From Hyphomicrobiales bacterium (lineage in GTDB: Bacteria > Pseudomonadota > Alphaproteobacteria > Rhizobiales > Rhizobiaceae), in NCBI GenBank assembly GCA_900473915.1, contig UCNG01000023.1:39995-103994 (forward strand): 64,000 nt of DNA, given 5' to 3'. The notes below the pieces were generated by a model. That model searched no databases, had not been told where the DNA came from, and was given only the letters and a program-made list of their open reading frames with translations. Below, piece by piece: positions 20,028-29,774 of the stretch (the first letter of the stretch is position 1; each line of letters starts with the position of its first letter). Both the position numbers and the translations under genes were made by a program.

Positions 20028-20858
20028 ATGCTTCAACTGAAAAACATAACGCGCCGCTATAATGACAAGGTGGCGGTTTCGGGCGTAGACCTCGAAATCG
20101 AACCCGGCACGTTTGTGGGAATTATCGGACGCTCGGGCGCGGGCAAGTCAACGCTTTTGCGCATGATCAATCGCCTTGTCGAGCCTTCCGAAGGGACCAT
20201 TCACTGGGATGGTCGCGACGTTACGGGGCTGAAAGGTTCGGCGCTGCGCGACTGGCGCGCGCAATGCGCGATGATTTTCCAGCACTTCAATCTGGTCGAC
20301 CGCCTCGATGTTCTGACGAATGTTCTGATGGGACGCCTGAACTATGTTTCGACGCCGAAATCGCTCCTGCGCGTTTGGAGCGATGAAGAACGCCTGATCG
20401 CTCTTTCCGCCTTGCAGCAGTTCGACATAGCGCATCTTGCGGCGCACCGTGCCGACGAGCTTTCGGGTGGTCAGCAGCAGCGCGTGGCGATTGCGCGCGC
20501 GCTTGTTCAGCAACCACGCATCATTCTCGCCGACGAGCCGATTGCATCGCTCGATCCGCGCAACACCCGCAGTGTCATGGACGCGCTGCGCCGCATCAAT
20601 CGCGAATATGGCATTACGGTTCTCTGCAATCTGCACTCGCTCGATATTGCGCGCAGTTATTGCGACCGTCTGGTCGGCATGTCTGCTGGCAAGATCGTAT
20701 TCCGCGGCACGCCTTCTATGCTGACCGAAATGGCGGCCCGCGACCTGTACGGCATGGAAGCTGCTGACGTCATCGATGCCGATGAGCAGCAGGATGAGCC
20801 ATTGCCAATGCCGGTTCCGCAGTCGGCTGAAGCCGTTCTGCGTCAGCTTTCCGCCTGA
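20028..20858 (+). CDS. phnC: phosphonate ABC transporter ATPase PhnC
   Basis: 276-residue cytoplasmic ATPase of the phosphonate importer. Walker [10 protein letters not shown], signature [14 protein letters not shown], Walker [13 protein letters not shown]. The ATG at 20028 has GGAG 8 bases upstream; in-frame GTG 19983 lies in the Pho box and ATG 20010 has no ribosome site. Heads phnCDE1E2. The C terminus (about 25 residues, rich in Glu, Asp and Pro) is longer than in E. coli. Confidence 0.95.
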   Translation: MLQLKNITRRYNDKVAVSGVDLEIEPGTFVGIIGRSGAGKSTLLRMINRLVEPSEGTIHWDGRDVTGLKGSALRDWRAQCAMIFQHFNLVDRLDVLTNVLMGRLNYVSTPKSLLRVWSDEERLIALSALQQFDIAHLAAHRADELSGGQQQRVAIARALVQQPRIILADEPIASLDPRNTRSVMDALRRINREYGITVLCNLHSLDIARSYCDRLVGMSAGKIVFRGTPSMLTEMAARDLYGMEAADVIDADEQQDEPLPMPVPQSAEAVLRQLSA

Positions 20859-20915
20859 GCGCACAGAGCTCAGGAAAAAAACACGCTCCAAACTCAGGAT
20901 TAACAGGAGATAACT

Positions 20916-21857
20916 ATGCTTAACCGTAGAAACTTTCTGGCGGCTGCTGCGCTTACCGCAACGCTGACCATGCCAATGATGGCTTCCACCGCTCAGGCTG
21001 CTGACTGGAGCAAGGACTACCCGGAAATCGTTCTGGGCGTGATCCCGGCGGAAAACGCCTCGACCACTTCCGACCGCTATGCGCCTCTGGCTGCCTATCT
21101 CGGTAAGGAACTCGGCACCAAGGTTACGCTGCGCGTTGCCAACGACTATGCAGCCGTCATCGAAGGCCAGCGCGCCGGTAACATCCAGATCGCATTCTAT
21201 GGCCCGGCGTCCTATGCCCGCGCGGTCATGACCGGCGTCGAGACCACGCCGCTCGTCAACCAGCGTCACGATACCGGCGTCAATGGCTATTATTCGGTCG
21301 TTTACGTTCGCGCCGACAGTCCCTACCAGAAAATGGACGACCTGAAGGGCAAGACCATCGCTCTGGTCGATCCGAACTCGACCTCGGGCAACAATGCGCC
21401 GCGCTTCTTCCTCAATCGCGAAGGCTATAGCGTCGATACGTTCTTCGGTAAGAACTTCTTCGCCGGCAGCCATGAAAACGCAGTTCTCGCTCTGGCACAG
21501 GGCACCGCCGATGCGGCTGCCAACTCCTGGAACTCGGAAGACGATTCCAACCTGACCCGCATGGTCAGCCGCGGCGTTCTGAAGGATGCCAACGGCAAGG
21601 CGATGACGAAGGACGATTTCCGCGTCATCTTCAAATCGGACTTCCTTCCTGAAGGCCCGTTCGCCGTTCTCAGCACCCTGCCGGACCAGCTGAAGGCCGA
21701 CATCAAGCAGGCCTTCCTCGACATGCCGAAGAAGGACAAGGCTGGTTTTGACGCTCTTTCCGACGGCAAGGATCAGGAATTCGTAGCCACCGAAGCCAAG
21801 GATTATGAGCCGATCATCGAAATGCTCAAGTTCAACGACAAGGCTCGCAAGTCCTGA
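20916..21857 (+). CDS. phnD: phosphonate-binding periplasmic protein PhnD
   Basis: 313 residues. The N terminus MLNRRNFLAAAALTAT has a twin-arginine-like signal, with cleavage likely after AQA. It captures phosphonates in the periplasm and hands them to PhnE. Typical features are the YAPLAAYLGKELG and IQIAFYGPASYARA blocks. AGGAG lies upstream of the ATG. A strong hairpin after the stop probably limits read-through to the permeases so that the binding protein is made in excess. Confidence 0.95.
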   Translation: MLNRRNFLAAAALTATLTMPMMASTAQAADWSKDYPEIVLGVIPAENASTTSDRYAPLAAYLGKELGTKVTLRVANDYAAVIEGQRAGNIQIAFYGPASYARAVMTGVETTPLVNQRHDTGVNGYYSVVYVRADSPYQKMDDLKGKTIALVDPNSTSGNNAPRFFLNREGYSVDTFFGKNFFAGSHENAVLALAQGTADAAANSWNSEDDSNLTRMVSRGVLKDANGKAMTKDDFRVIFKSDFLPEGPFAVLSTLPDQLKADIKQAFLDMPKKDKAGFDALSDGKDQEFVATEAKDYEPIIEMLKFNDKARKS

Positions 21858-21871
21858 TCCGTAGAACAATT

Positions 21872-21907
21872 AAAGTGCCCGAAGCCGCAAAAGCTTCGGG
21901 CACTTTT
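21872..21907 (+). terminator. attenuating terminator between phnD and phnE1
   Basis: AAAGTGCCCGAAGC (21872-21885) pairs with GCTTCGGGCACTTT (21893-21906), loop CGCAAAA. The stem is 14 bp with a T tail. Its place inside the operon suggests partial termination or 3'-end protection of the phnCD message. Confidence 0.85.
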
Positions 21908-21922
21908 GTTAGGGAATCTCGC

Positions 21923-22795
21923 ATGACGGTATCCTCACTCGACGGCAGTGGTGCAAAGAGCCTGCTTGCCGATTATCGTAGGGAAGTCGGTAAACGGCGG
22001 CTCTATGGTATCGCGCTTCTTCTTGCGCTTGTCCTTGTCGCCATTGCTGCCTCCGTCGTTGCCGATGTTCGGCCCGGCACACTGGTCGAAAATCTATTTC
22101 GCTTCACAAGCTATCTCGGCCGCATTCTGCCGGATCTGACCATTGCCAATTTCTGGGGCGATCTCGCTGCTTGGTACTGGAACCTCGGCGGCTGGCTGAA
22201 GATGCTGTTCGAGACGCTGCTGATTGCCTATCTGGCGACATTGATCGGCGCAGTCGTTGCTTTCGCTGCGGCCTTTGCAGCCTCATCCAACATGGCCCCC
22301 AATTCCACGGTGCGCTTCATCGTCCGTCGCGGACTGGAATTGTTGCGCACGGTTCCGGAAATCGTCTTCGCGCTGCTTTTCGTCATCGCCTTCGGCCTTG
22401 GGCCGATGGCTGGTGTTCTGGCGCTGATGCTGCACACGACAGGGGCGCTGGGCAAGCTGTTCTCGGAAGTGGTCGAGAATATCGACATGCGTCCGGTTGA
22501 AGGCATTCGCGCATCCGGCGGTTCCGGCCTGCAGGTCATCCGCTTTGCCGTGCTGCCGCAAGTGGCTGCCAATTTCGCCTCCTATGGCCTGCTCCGCTTT
22601 GAAATCAATGTGCGCGGTGCCTCTGTCATGGGCTTTGTGGGGGCAGGCGGCATCGGGCAGGAACTGCTCACTTCGATCCGCCAGTTCTATTACAGCGACG
22701 TCAGCGCCATCCTGCTTCTGATCATCGTGACCATTGTTGTCATCGATCTCATTACGCAGCGTGTGCGACATGCACTGCTTGGTCGCATTGGTTGA
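21923..22795 (+). CDS. phnE: phosphonate ABC transporter permease PhnE (first)
   Basis: 290-residue inner-membrane permease with about six helices. Its EAA-loop is near residues 191-212 (RPVEGIRASGGSGLQVIRFA), followed by GFVGAGGIGQELL. The ATG at 21923 follows AGGGAA; the longer frame would start inside the terminator hairpin and is rejected. It works with the second PhnE and PhnC. Confidence 0.94.
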   Translation: MTVSSLDGSGAKSLLADYRREVGKRRLYGIALLLALVLVAIAASVVADVRPGTLVENLFRFTSYLGRILPDLTIANFWGDLAAWYWNLGGWLKMLFETLLIAYLATLIGAVVAFAAAFAASSNMAPNSTVRFIVRRGLELLRTVPEIVFALLFVIAFGLGPMAGVLALMLHTTGALGKLFSEVVENIDMRPVEGIRASGGSGLQVIRFAVLPQVAANFASYGLLRFEINVRGASVMGFVGAGGIGQELLTSIRQFYYSDVSAILLLIIVTIVVIDLITQRVRHALLGRIG

Positions 22796-22826
22796 GAAAG
22801 ATCATGCTCAAACAGAAGAGAGAATT

Positions 22827-23699
22827 ATGACCGACATTGCACAAACTCTCTCGCGTGAGGCACATGCGCACGAAAAGGAATTGAGGGCGGAATATGCCGA
22901 TCTGTTCGGCAATGGCCGCACATGGCGCCATCTGGCGATTTTAACCGTAGCGCTTATCGCTTCAGTCTGGTTCGCCTTCTACTGGCTGGATTTTTCGCTG
23001 CTGCGCATTCTGAACGGCCTCGGTCGGCTTGGCGATTTCGCCTTGATGATGATGCCTCCATCCTCCGGCGGGCGTTTCAGCCTTTATCTGTGGTCGATGA
23101 TGGAAACGCTGGCGATTGCCTATCTCGGCACATTGCTGGCGGCGATCCTTGCCTTCCCGTTCGGCTTTCTGGCAGCGAAGAACATTATCCCGAATGTGTT
23201 CCTGCATTTTGGCATCCGCCGCTTCCTCGATACCATTCGCGGCGTCGACACGCTGATCTGGGCCCTGATCTGGGTCTCGGTGGTGGGGCTTGGGCCGTTT
23301 GCCGGTATTCTCGCCATCGCCTGCTCGGATTTCGGCGCATTCGGCAAGCTGTTTTCAGAAGCCATTGAAGGCGCGGATAAAAAGCCCGTCGAAGGCATTG
23401 TCTCGTCGGGCGGCGGCAAGTTGCACAGTTATCGCTTCGGTGTGCTGCCGCAGGTTCTGCCGTTGATTGGCAGTCAGGTGCTCTATTTCTTCGAGTCGAA
23501 CACCCGTTCGGCGACGATCATCGGCATCGTCGGGGCAGGCGGCATTGGCGCGCATCTGGCCGAGCAGATCAAGGTTTTGAATCTTCAGGACGTCTCGTTC
23601 CTGATCGTCATGATCCTGGTTGCCGTTGCCGTGATCGACTGGTTCTCGTCAAAGCTTCGCCATGCCATGATCGGCAAGAAGGCGCAGAAATCCGCCTAG
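22827..23699 (+). CDS. phnE: phosphonate ABC transporter permease PhnE (second)
   Basis: 290-residue permease paralogous to its neighbour (shared KPVEGIVSSGGGKLHSYRFG and GIVGAGGIGAHL blocks), so the channel is probably a heterodimer. The ATG at 22827 follows AGAAGAGAGAA; an extension into the upstream gene is a shadow. Its stop overlaps the stop of the convergent marC by 3 bases. Confidence 0.94.
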   Translation: MTDIAQTLSREAHAHEKELRAEYADLFGNGRTWRHLAILTVALIASVWFAFYWLDFSLLRILNGLGRLGDFALMMMPPSSGGRFSLYLWSMMETLAIAYLGTLLAAILAFPFGFLAAKNIIPNVFLHFGIRRFLDTIRGVDTLIWALIWVSVVGLGPFAGILAIACSDFGAFGKLFSEAIEGADKKPVEGIVSSGGGKLHSYRFGVLPQVLPLIGSQVLYFFESNTRSATIIGIVGAGGIGAHLAEQIKVLNLQDVSFLIVMILVAVAVIDWFSSKLRHAMIGKKAQKSA

Positions 23700-24325
23700 C
23701 CGGTAATGAGCGTCTTGATGCCATCGGCCACGAACTGAACGGCCAGCGCTGCCAGAATGACGCCAAGGAGGCGGGTCAGGATCGAACGGCCGGTTTCGCC
23801 AAGGAACCGGTCGACGCGCTCCGCCAGCAGCAGCACAAGATAGGTGATGAACAGGCAGACGAAGATGACGCCGAGGAGGGCTGCTTTCGGTCCCACGCCT
23901 TCGAAGGAGTTTGAGGTCAGCACAATAGCCGAAATCGCGCCTGGACCGGCAATCAGCGGAATGGCAAGCGGGAAGGCGGCAATATTGCGGATATGGTCCT
24001 TGGTGATGGCAACCTCGGCGCTCTTTTCCTTGCGCTCTGTCCGCTTCTCGAAAATCATTTCGAAGGCGATCCAGAACAGCAGAAGACCGCCAGCCACGCG
24101 GAACGCGCCGATGGTAATGCCGAACATGCCGAGTATCTGCGCGCCTGCAATGGCAAAGAGCGCCATCACGATAAAGCCGATGATGGAGGCGCGAAGCGCC
24201 ACCTGTCCGCGGTGGTGCCGCTCCATCCCCGGCGTCAGCGCCAGGAACAACGGCGCCAGTCCGGGCGGATCGATCGTAACAAGCAGGGTGACGAACGCGC
24301 TGAAAACCGTATCGTAGAACCCCAT
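23696..24325 (-). CDS. MarC-family integral membrane protein
   Basis: 209 residues with about six hydrophobic segments and the MarC/UPF0056 pattern (TIDPPGLAPLFLAL near residues 17-30; AFPLAIPLIAGPGAI near the middle). The biochemical role of the family is not established. It converges on phnE with overlapping stop codons, and it is divergent from gyrA across a 250-base gap. Confidence 0.88.
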   Translation of the reverse strand: MGFYDTVFSAFVTLLVTIDPPGLAPLFLALTPGMERHHRGQVALRASIIGFIVMALFAIAGAQILGMFGITIGAFRVAGGLLLFWIAFEMIFEKRTERKEKSAEVAITKDHIRNIAAFPLAIPLIAGPGAISAIVLTSNSFEGVGPKAALLGVIFVCLFITYLVLLLAERVDRFLGETGRSILTRLLGVILAALAVQFVADGIKTLITG

Positions 24326-24575
24326 GCTGCACGCGCCCTTCTTGTTGGCATGTTATGCTCAATCGGATACATGGATTGTAGACGATCAGGAGCAGATGGT
24401 CGATGCAAAGCGCGAGGTCGGGCAACATCGTTGCTCAATCTTTATGTGAATATCTTTTAAGTCATTGAATTAACGAGCGGAAATAGCCCGCCTAAAAGGC
24501 CGTGAAATTGGCGTTTTTTGCTGGTTTCCGTTATAAAGTGACTTTATCGATTCTGTTGAGAAAGAAATCTGAATA

Positions 24576-27383
24576 GTGTCAGATCAAACGCCTCCACCCG
24601 GTTCCGACGATATGAATGGTGGCCCAAACGGCGGCCCTAGCGGTATCGAACCGATTTCCATCATCGAGGAGATGCAGCGCTCCTATCTCGATTACGCGAT
24701 GAGCGTTATCGTGAGCCGTGCGCTGCCCGATGTGCGCGACGGCCTGAAGCCCGTGCATCGCCGTATTCTCCACGCCATGAACGAGATGAGCCTCGCCTAT
24801 AACCGCCCGTACCGTAAATCGGCGGGTGTGGTCGGTGAGGTTATGGGTAAGTATCACCCCCATGGCGATGCTTCCATCTATGACGCCCTCGTGCGTATGG
24901 CGCAGGATTTTTCCATGCGCGATCCGCTGGTCGACGGGCAGGGCAATTTCGGTTCCATCGATGGCGATCCCCCGGCGGCGATGCGTTACACCGAATGCCG
25001 TCTGGAAAAGCTGACAGAAACCATCCTGTCGGATATCGACAAGGATACGGTCGACTTCCAGGACAATTATGACGGTCGCGAGCAGGAACCGGTGGTCATG
25101 CCTGCGCGCTTTCCGAACCTGCTCGTCAATGGTTCGGGTGGTATTGCGGTCGGCATGGCGACCAACATTCCGCCGCACAATCTTGGCGAAGTCATCGACG
25201 GCTGCGTTGCGCTGATCGACAATCCGGCCATTGAACTGTCGGAACTGATGGAAATCATTCCGGGGCCGGATTTCCCGACTGGCGGCATCATCCTCGGACG
25301 CTCTGGCATCAATTCCGCCTACACGACCGGACGCGGTTCGGTGGTCATGCGCGGGCGCGCCACCATCGAGCCGATGCGCGGCGACCGCGAAGCCATTATC
25401 ATCACCGAGATCCCGTATCAGGTGAACAAGGCTTCGATGATCGAGAAGATGGCCGAGCTGGTGCGCGACAAGCGCATCGAAGGCATTTCCGATCTGCGCG
25501 ACGAATCCGACCGCGAAGGCTATCGCGTCGTGGTGGAATTGAAGCGCGATGCCGTTGCCGATGTCGTGCTGAACCAGCTTTACCGCTATACGCCGCTGCA
25601 AACCTCGTTCGGCTGCAACATGGTGGCGCTGAACGGCGGCAAGCCGGAACAGCTCAACCTGCTCGACATGCTGCGCGCCTTCGTCGTCTTCCGCGAGGAA
25701 GTCGTGACGCGCCGCACCAAGTTCCTGCTCAACAAGGCGCGCGACCGCGCGCATGTGTTGGTCGGTCTTGCGATTGCCGTCGCCAATATCGATGAGGTGA
25801 TCGCGCTCATTCGCCGGGCACCCGATCCGACAACGGCCCGCGAGCAGTTGATGGAACGCCGCTGGCCCGCAGTCGATGTGGCTCCGCTGATCCGTCTGAT
25901 CGACGATCCGCGCCACACGCTGAACGATGACAACACCTATAATCTCTCCGAGGAACAGGCGCGTGCCATTCTCGATCTGCGTCTGCAGCGCCTGACCGCG
26001 CTTGGTCGCGACGAGGTGGCTGACGAGCTGAACAAGATCGGCGAGGAAATCCGCGATTATCTCGACATTCTCGGTTCGCGCCTGCGCGTGATGAATATCG
26101 TCAAGGAAGAGATGATCGCGGTTCGCGACGAGTTCGCGACCCCACGCCGCACCGAAATCGGTTTCGGCGGTGCGGAAATGGATGACGAAGACCTGATCGC
26201 CCGTGAGGATATGGTCGTCACCGTCAGCCATGCAGGCTATATCAAGCGCGTGCCGCTCACGACCTATCGTGCGCAGCGCCGTGGCGGCAAGGGCCGCTCC
26301 GGCATGGCGACGAAGGACGAGGATTTCGTCACGCGCCTGTTCGTGGCCAACACGCATACGCCGGTTCTGTTCTTCTCCTCGCGTGGCATTGTCTACAAGG
26401 AGAAAGTCTGGCGCCTGCCGGTTGGCACGCCGCAATCGCGTGGCAAGGCGCTCATCAACATGCTGCCATTGCAGCAGGGCGAGCGCATCACCACCATCAT
26501 GCCGCTGCCGGAAGATGAGGATAGCTGGGCAAACCTCGACGTCATGTTCTCCACGACGCGCGGTACGGTTCGCCGCAACAAGCTGTCGGACTTCGTTCAG
26601 GTCAACCGCAACGGCAAGATCGCCATGAAGCTCGAAGACGAGGGCGATGAGATCCTCTCGGTCGATACCTGTACGGAATTCGACGACGTGCTTCTGACCT
26701 GCGCCGGTGGCCAGTGCATTCGCTTCCCCGTGACCGATGTGCGCGTCTTCGCAGGCCGCAATTCGATCGGCGTGCGCGGCATCAATCTGGCCGATGGCGA
26801 CAAGGTCATCTCCATGGCGATCCTGCATCACGTCGACGCCGATGCGGCCGAGCGCTCGGCCTATCTCAAGCGTTCGATTGCCGAACGTCGCGCGCAGGGC
26901 GCCGATGACGCAGATGATATCGTGGTGGTTGGCGAGGAAGTCGGAAACGAAACCGAGCTCAACGACGAACGCTATCAGGAGCTGAAAGCACGCGAGCAGA
27001 CCGTGCTGACCGTCAGCGAATATGGTTATGGCAAGCGGTCTTCGTCCTATGAGTTCCGCGTTTCGGGCCGTGGCGGCAAGGGCATCCGCGCCACCGATAC
27101 GTCGAAAACCGACGAAATCGGCAAGCTGGTTGCCCTGTTCCCGGTCGAGGCGAGCGACCAGATTCTGCTCGTTTCCGATGGCGGACAGCTTATCCGCGTG
27201 CCGGTGGATGGAATCCGTATTGCCGGACGTTCCACCAAGGGCGTCACGATCTTCAATACCGCAGACGGCGAAAAGGTCGTTTCGGTCGAACGCATATCTG
27301 AAACGGATAGCGAAGAAGAAAACGGCAATGGTGGCGAAGCGGCTTCCGAAGGCGAAGCACCAATCGCAGATACCGAAGAATAA
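24576..27383 (+). CDS. gyrA: DNA gyrase subunit A
   Basis: 935-residue breakage-reunion subunit of gyrase; introduces negative supercoils with GyrB. The start is a GTG at 24576 with only a weak purine-rich site upstream. The active-site Tyr is in [10 protein letters not shown]. The quinolone region reads HGDASIYD (Ala99, Asp103), so Ala replaces E. coli Ser83 while Asp87 is kept. The C-terminal half has the beta-pinwheel repeats with GRGGKG boxes. An acidic tail (about the last 30 residues) closes the protein. A strong terminator follows. Confidence 0.98.
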   Translation: MSDQTPPPGSDDMNGGPNGGPSGIEPISIIEEMQRSYLDYAMSVIVSRALPDVRDGLKPVHRRILHAMNEMSLAYNRPYRKSAGVVGEVMGKYHPHGDASIYDALVRMAQDFSMRDPLVDGQGNFGSIDGDPPAAMRYTECRLEKLTETILSDIDKDTVDFQDNYDGREQEPVVMPARFPNLLVNGSGGIAVGMATNIPPHNLGEVIDGCVALIDNPAIELSELMEIIPGPDFPTGGIILGRSGINSAYTTGRGSVVMRGRATIEPMRGDREAIIITEIPYQVNKASMIEKMAELVRDKRIEGISDLRDESDREGYRVVVELKRDAVADVVLNQLYRYTPLQTSFGCNMVALNGGKPEQLNLLDMLRAFVVFREEVVTRRTKFLLNKARDRAHVLVGLAIAVANIDEVIALIRRAPDPTTAREQLMERRWPAVDVAPLIRLIDDPRHTLNDDNTYNLSEEQARAILDLRLQRLTALGRDEVADELNKIGEEIRDYLDILGSRLRVMNIVKEEMIAVRDEFATPRRTEIGFGGAEMDDEDLIAREDMVVTVSHAGYIKRVPLTTYRAQRRGGKGRSGMATKDEDFVTRLFVANTHTPVLFFSSRGIVYKEKVWRLPVGTPQSRGKALINMLPLQQGERITTIMPLPEDEDSWANLDVMFSTTRGTVRRNKLSDFVQVNRNGKIAMKLEDEGDEILSVDTCTEFDDVLLTCAGGQCIRFPVTDVRVFAGRNSIGVRGINLADGDKVISMAILHHVDADAAERSAYLKRSIAERRAQGADDADDIVVVGEEVGNETELNDERYQELKAREQTVLTVSEYGYGKRSSSYEFRVSGRGGKGIRATDTSKTDEIGKLVALFPVEASDQILLVSDGGQLIRVPVDGIRIAGRSTKGVTIFNTADGEKVVSVERISETDSEEENGNGGEAASEGEAPIADTEE

Positions 27384-27416
27384 TCAAAGGGCTGGGGCTC
27401 TTTGTTCTGAACAATG

Positions 27417-27450
27417 AAAAAGGCCGATGGTGGGAACCATCGGCCTTTTT
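27417..27450 (+). terminator. terminator after gyrA
   Basis: AAAAAGGCCGATGGT (27417-27431) pairs with ACCATCGGCCTTTTT (27436-27450), loop GGGA. It is symmetric and could also end transcription of the small minus-strand gene at 27538-27687. Confidence 0.95.
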
Positions 27451-27537
27451 CAGATGCCAAGACTGGAGGAATTGGCGATCACACAAACTTTTTTCCAGCA
27501 AGCTCCAACGCTGTTACGTGAACTCGACTGTGAATAC

Positions 27538-27687
27538 TCAGCGCGAACGCATGTTGCGCAGGCTATTGATGTCGAATGCCACCTGACGTACGCGCTGACG
27601 CTTGGCCTCATTCTCTTCAAGAAGCAGTATGATTGCCGATGCAGCCATCGCGACCATCATGGATAATGCCAGAAGAAAGATCATCAT
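27538..27687 (-). CDS. 49-residue single-pass membrane peptide
   Basis: A short gene opposite gyrA and coaD: MMIFLLALSMMVAMAASAII at the N terminus (hydrophobic to about residue 23), then a charged tail LEENEAKRQRVRQ and a basic end NMRSR. The ATG has AAGGA 7 bases upstream, a very good ribosome site, and the gyrA terminator just past its stop works in both directions. I do not recognise a family; the layout (hydrophobic N terminus, short charged helix) suggests a regulatory membrane microprotein. Confidence 0.55.
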   Translation of the reverse strand: MMIFLLALSMMVAMAASAIILLLEENEAKRQRVRQVAFDINSLRNMRSR

Positions 27688-27881
27688 CGTGTTATCCTTT
27701 CGACATACATACGCTCAGGAAGCGAAAAGGTTGCACCGAGCTTGCACCCATCTTGGTAAATCGGTTGTGAACTTGTCGTGAAATCACTGTTCATATCGCG
27801 TTCATCTGGTTTCTTGGTTTCTGTTTTCTTATCGCAGTGGTTCTTGTTGAAAATCCTGTCAGAAAAGGCTAGCTGGAAGAA

Positions 27882-28376
27882 ATGACGATTGCGATCTATG
27901 CGGGCTCTTTCGACCCGGTGACAAACGGCCATATGGATGTCCTGAAAGGTGCCCTGCGCCTTGCCGACAAGGTTATTGTCGCGATTGGCGTTCACCCCGG
28001 CAAAAAGCCTCTCTTCACCTTTGAGGAGCGCGTGGCGCTCATCGGTGAAAGCTGCAAGGCTGGTCTGGGCGCGGATGCAGGCCGGGTTTCGGTCATTTCC
28101 TTCGACGGGCTGGTCATCGATGCGGCGCGCAAACATGCCGCTCAATTGATGGTGCGCGGTTTGCGCGATGGCACCGATCTCGACTATGAAATGCAGATGG
28201 CAGGCATGAACGGCACAATGGCGCCGGAATTGCAGACCGTGTTCCTCCCGGCGGACCCGGCGGTGCGCACGATTACCGCCACATTGGTTCGCCAGATTGC
28301 CTCCATGGGCGGCGATATAAAGCCTTTCGTTCCTGCGGCTGTCGCTGCCGCCCTGAACGCCAAATTCAAATCCTGA
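27882..28376 (+). CDS. coaD: phosphopantetheine adenylyltransferase
   Basis: 164-residue nucleotidyltransferase that makes dephospho-CoA from 4'-phosphopantetheine and ATP, the penultimate step of CoA synthesis. The T/HxGH motif is in [14 protein letters not shown], and the second ATP motif in [19 protein letters not shown] precedes the ATG. It begins the gene run coaD-ppiA-ppiB. Confidence 0.97.
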   Translation: MTIAIYAGSFDPVTNGHMDVLKGALRLADKVIVAIGVHPGKKPLFTFEERVALIGESCKAGLGADAGRVSVISFDGLVIDAARKHAAQLMVRGLRDGTDLDYEMQMAGMNGTMAPELQTVFLPADPAVRTITATLVRQIASMGGDIKPFVPAAVAAALNAKFKS

Positions 28377-28396
28377 CCACAGGGAGTTTTTCGATC

Positions 28397-28981
28397 ATGT
28401 CTTTCATTCGTTCAGCGCTTGCCGCTGCTGCTATTTTTGCGCTCGCGCAAGGCGCAGTCCATACCGCTTCTGCCGCCGAAAACACCGTGGTTCTCAAGCT
28501 GAAGGATGGCGACGTGGCCATCGAGCTTCGTCCCGACCTTGCGCCAAAGCATGTTGCGCAGATCGAAAAGCTGGTCGGCGAGGGCGCTTACAACGGCGTC
28601 GCCTTCCACCGTGTCCTTCCGGGCTTCATGGCCCAGACCGGCGATGTAAAGTTCGGCAACATGGACAAGAACTTCGATGCATCACGCGTCGGCACCGGCG
28701 GCTCTGACTATCCGGATATTCCGGCAGAATTCTCCAAGGAACCTTTCGTTCGCGGCACGGTGGGCATGGCCCGCAGCCAGAATCCGAACTCGGCCAATTC
28801 GCAGTTCTTCATCATGTTTGCGGACGGCTCATTCCTCAACGGCAAGTATACGGTGGTCGGCAAGGTTGTCAGCGGCATGGATGTCGTCGACAAGATAAAG
28901 AAGGGCAGCGAAGCCGATAATGGCGCCGTGAAGAACCCCGACAAGATCATCAAGGCCACGCTTCAGGCCGACAAGAAGTAA
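28397..28981 (+). CDS. ppiA: periplasmic cyclophilin (peptidyl-prolyl isomerase)
   Basis: 194 residues: signal peptide (about 1-26, ends ASA) and a cyclophilin domain with FHRVLPGFMAQTGD and NSANSQFFIMF active-site blocks. Catalyses proline isomerisation in exported proteins. It stands 20 bases after coaD and 18 before a cytoplasmic paralogue, so the three are probably co-transcribed. Corresponds in position and type to the paired cyclophilins of Brucella. Confidence 0.94.
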   Translation: MSFIRSALAAAAIFALAQGAVHTASAAENTVVLKLKDGDVAIELRPDLAPKHVAQIEKLVGEGAYNGVAFHRVLPGFMAQTGDVKFGNMDKNFDASRVGTGGSDYPDIPAEFSKEPFVRGTVGMARSQNPNSANSQFFIMFADGSFLNGKYTVVGKVVSGMDVVDKIKKGSEADNGAVKNPDKIIKATLQADKK

Positions 28982-28999
28982 AATACAAGGAGAGGCCCA

Positions 29000-29506
<507 letters not shown>

Positions 29507-29530
29507 TCCTGCCTGTTCCAATGAGAAATT

Positions 29531-29556
29531 ACGGCTCCGGTTCATGCCGGGGCCGT
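29531..29556 (+). terminator. hairpin after ppiB
   Basis: ACGGCTCCGG (29531-29540) pairs with CCGGGGCCGT (29547-29556) with one G-T pair; GATTCGTTT follows. Probable terminator, with a weak T tail. Confidence 0.6.
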
Positions 29557-29597
29557 GATTCGTTTACCGCATTTCCGAACGCATCGAAGCGGGATCA

Positions 29598-29770
29598 GAA
29601 ATCAGTCCAGTGGACTGATTTCCCCGCGTAGGCGCTTCGCACTTTTGCTGGAAATGCTTTGGAGCGGTTCCGGTTAAAACGGAATCGCGGGAACCGCTCT
29701 AACTATCTGTTTTGTCGCATTATCCTACGCAAAACCGCTTCGCACTTTTGCTGGAAATGCTCTTGAGGTT
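29598..29770. repeat. composite Bru-RS-like repeat before queA
   Basis: It contains a perfect palindrome, GAAATCAGTCC-AGT-GGACTGATTTC (29598-29622). A 26-base direct repeat beginning CGCTTCGCACTTTTGCTGG occurs at 29633 and again at 29736. An inverted pair GAGCGGTTCC/GGAACCGCTC lies at 29662 and 29690. The same modules recur at 60711-60810. The repeat fills the gap between ppiB and queA and supplies the queA leader. Confidence 0.8.
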
Positions 29771-29774
29771 CTCC

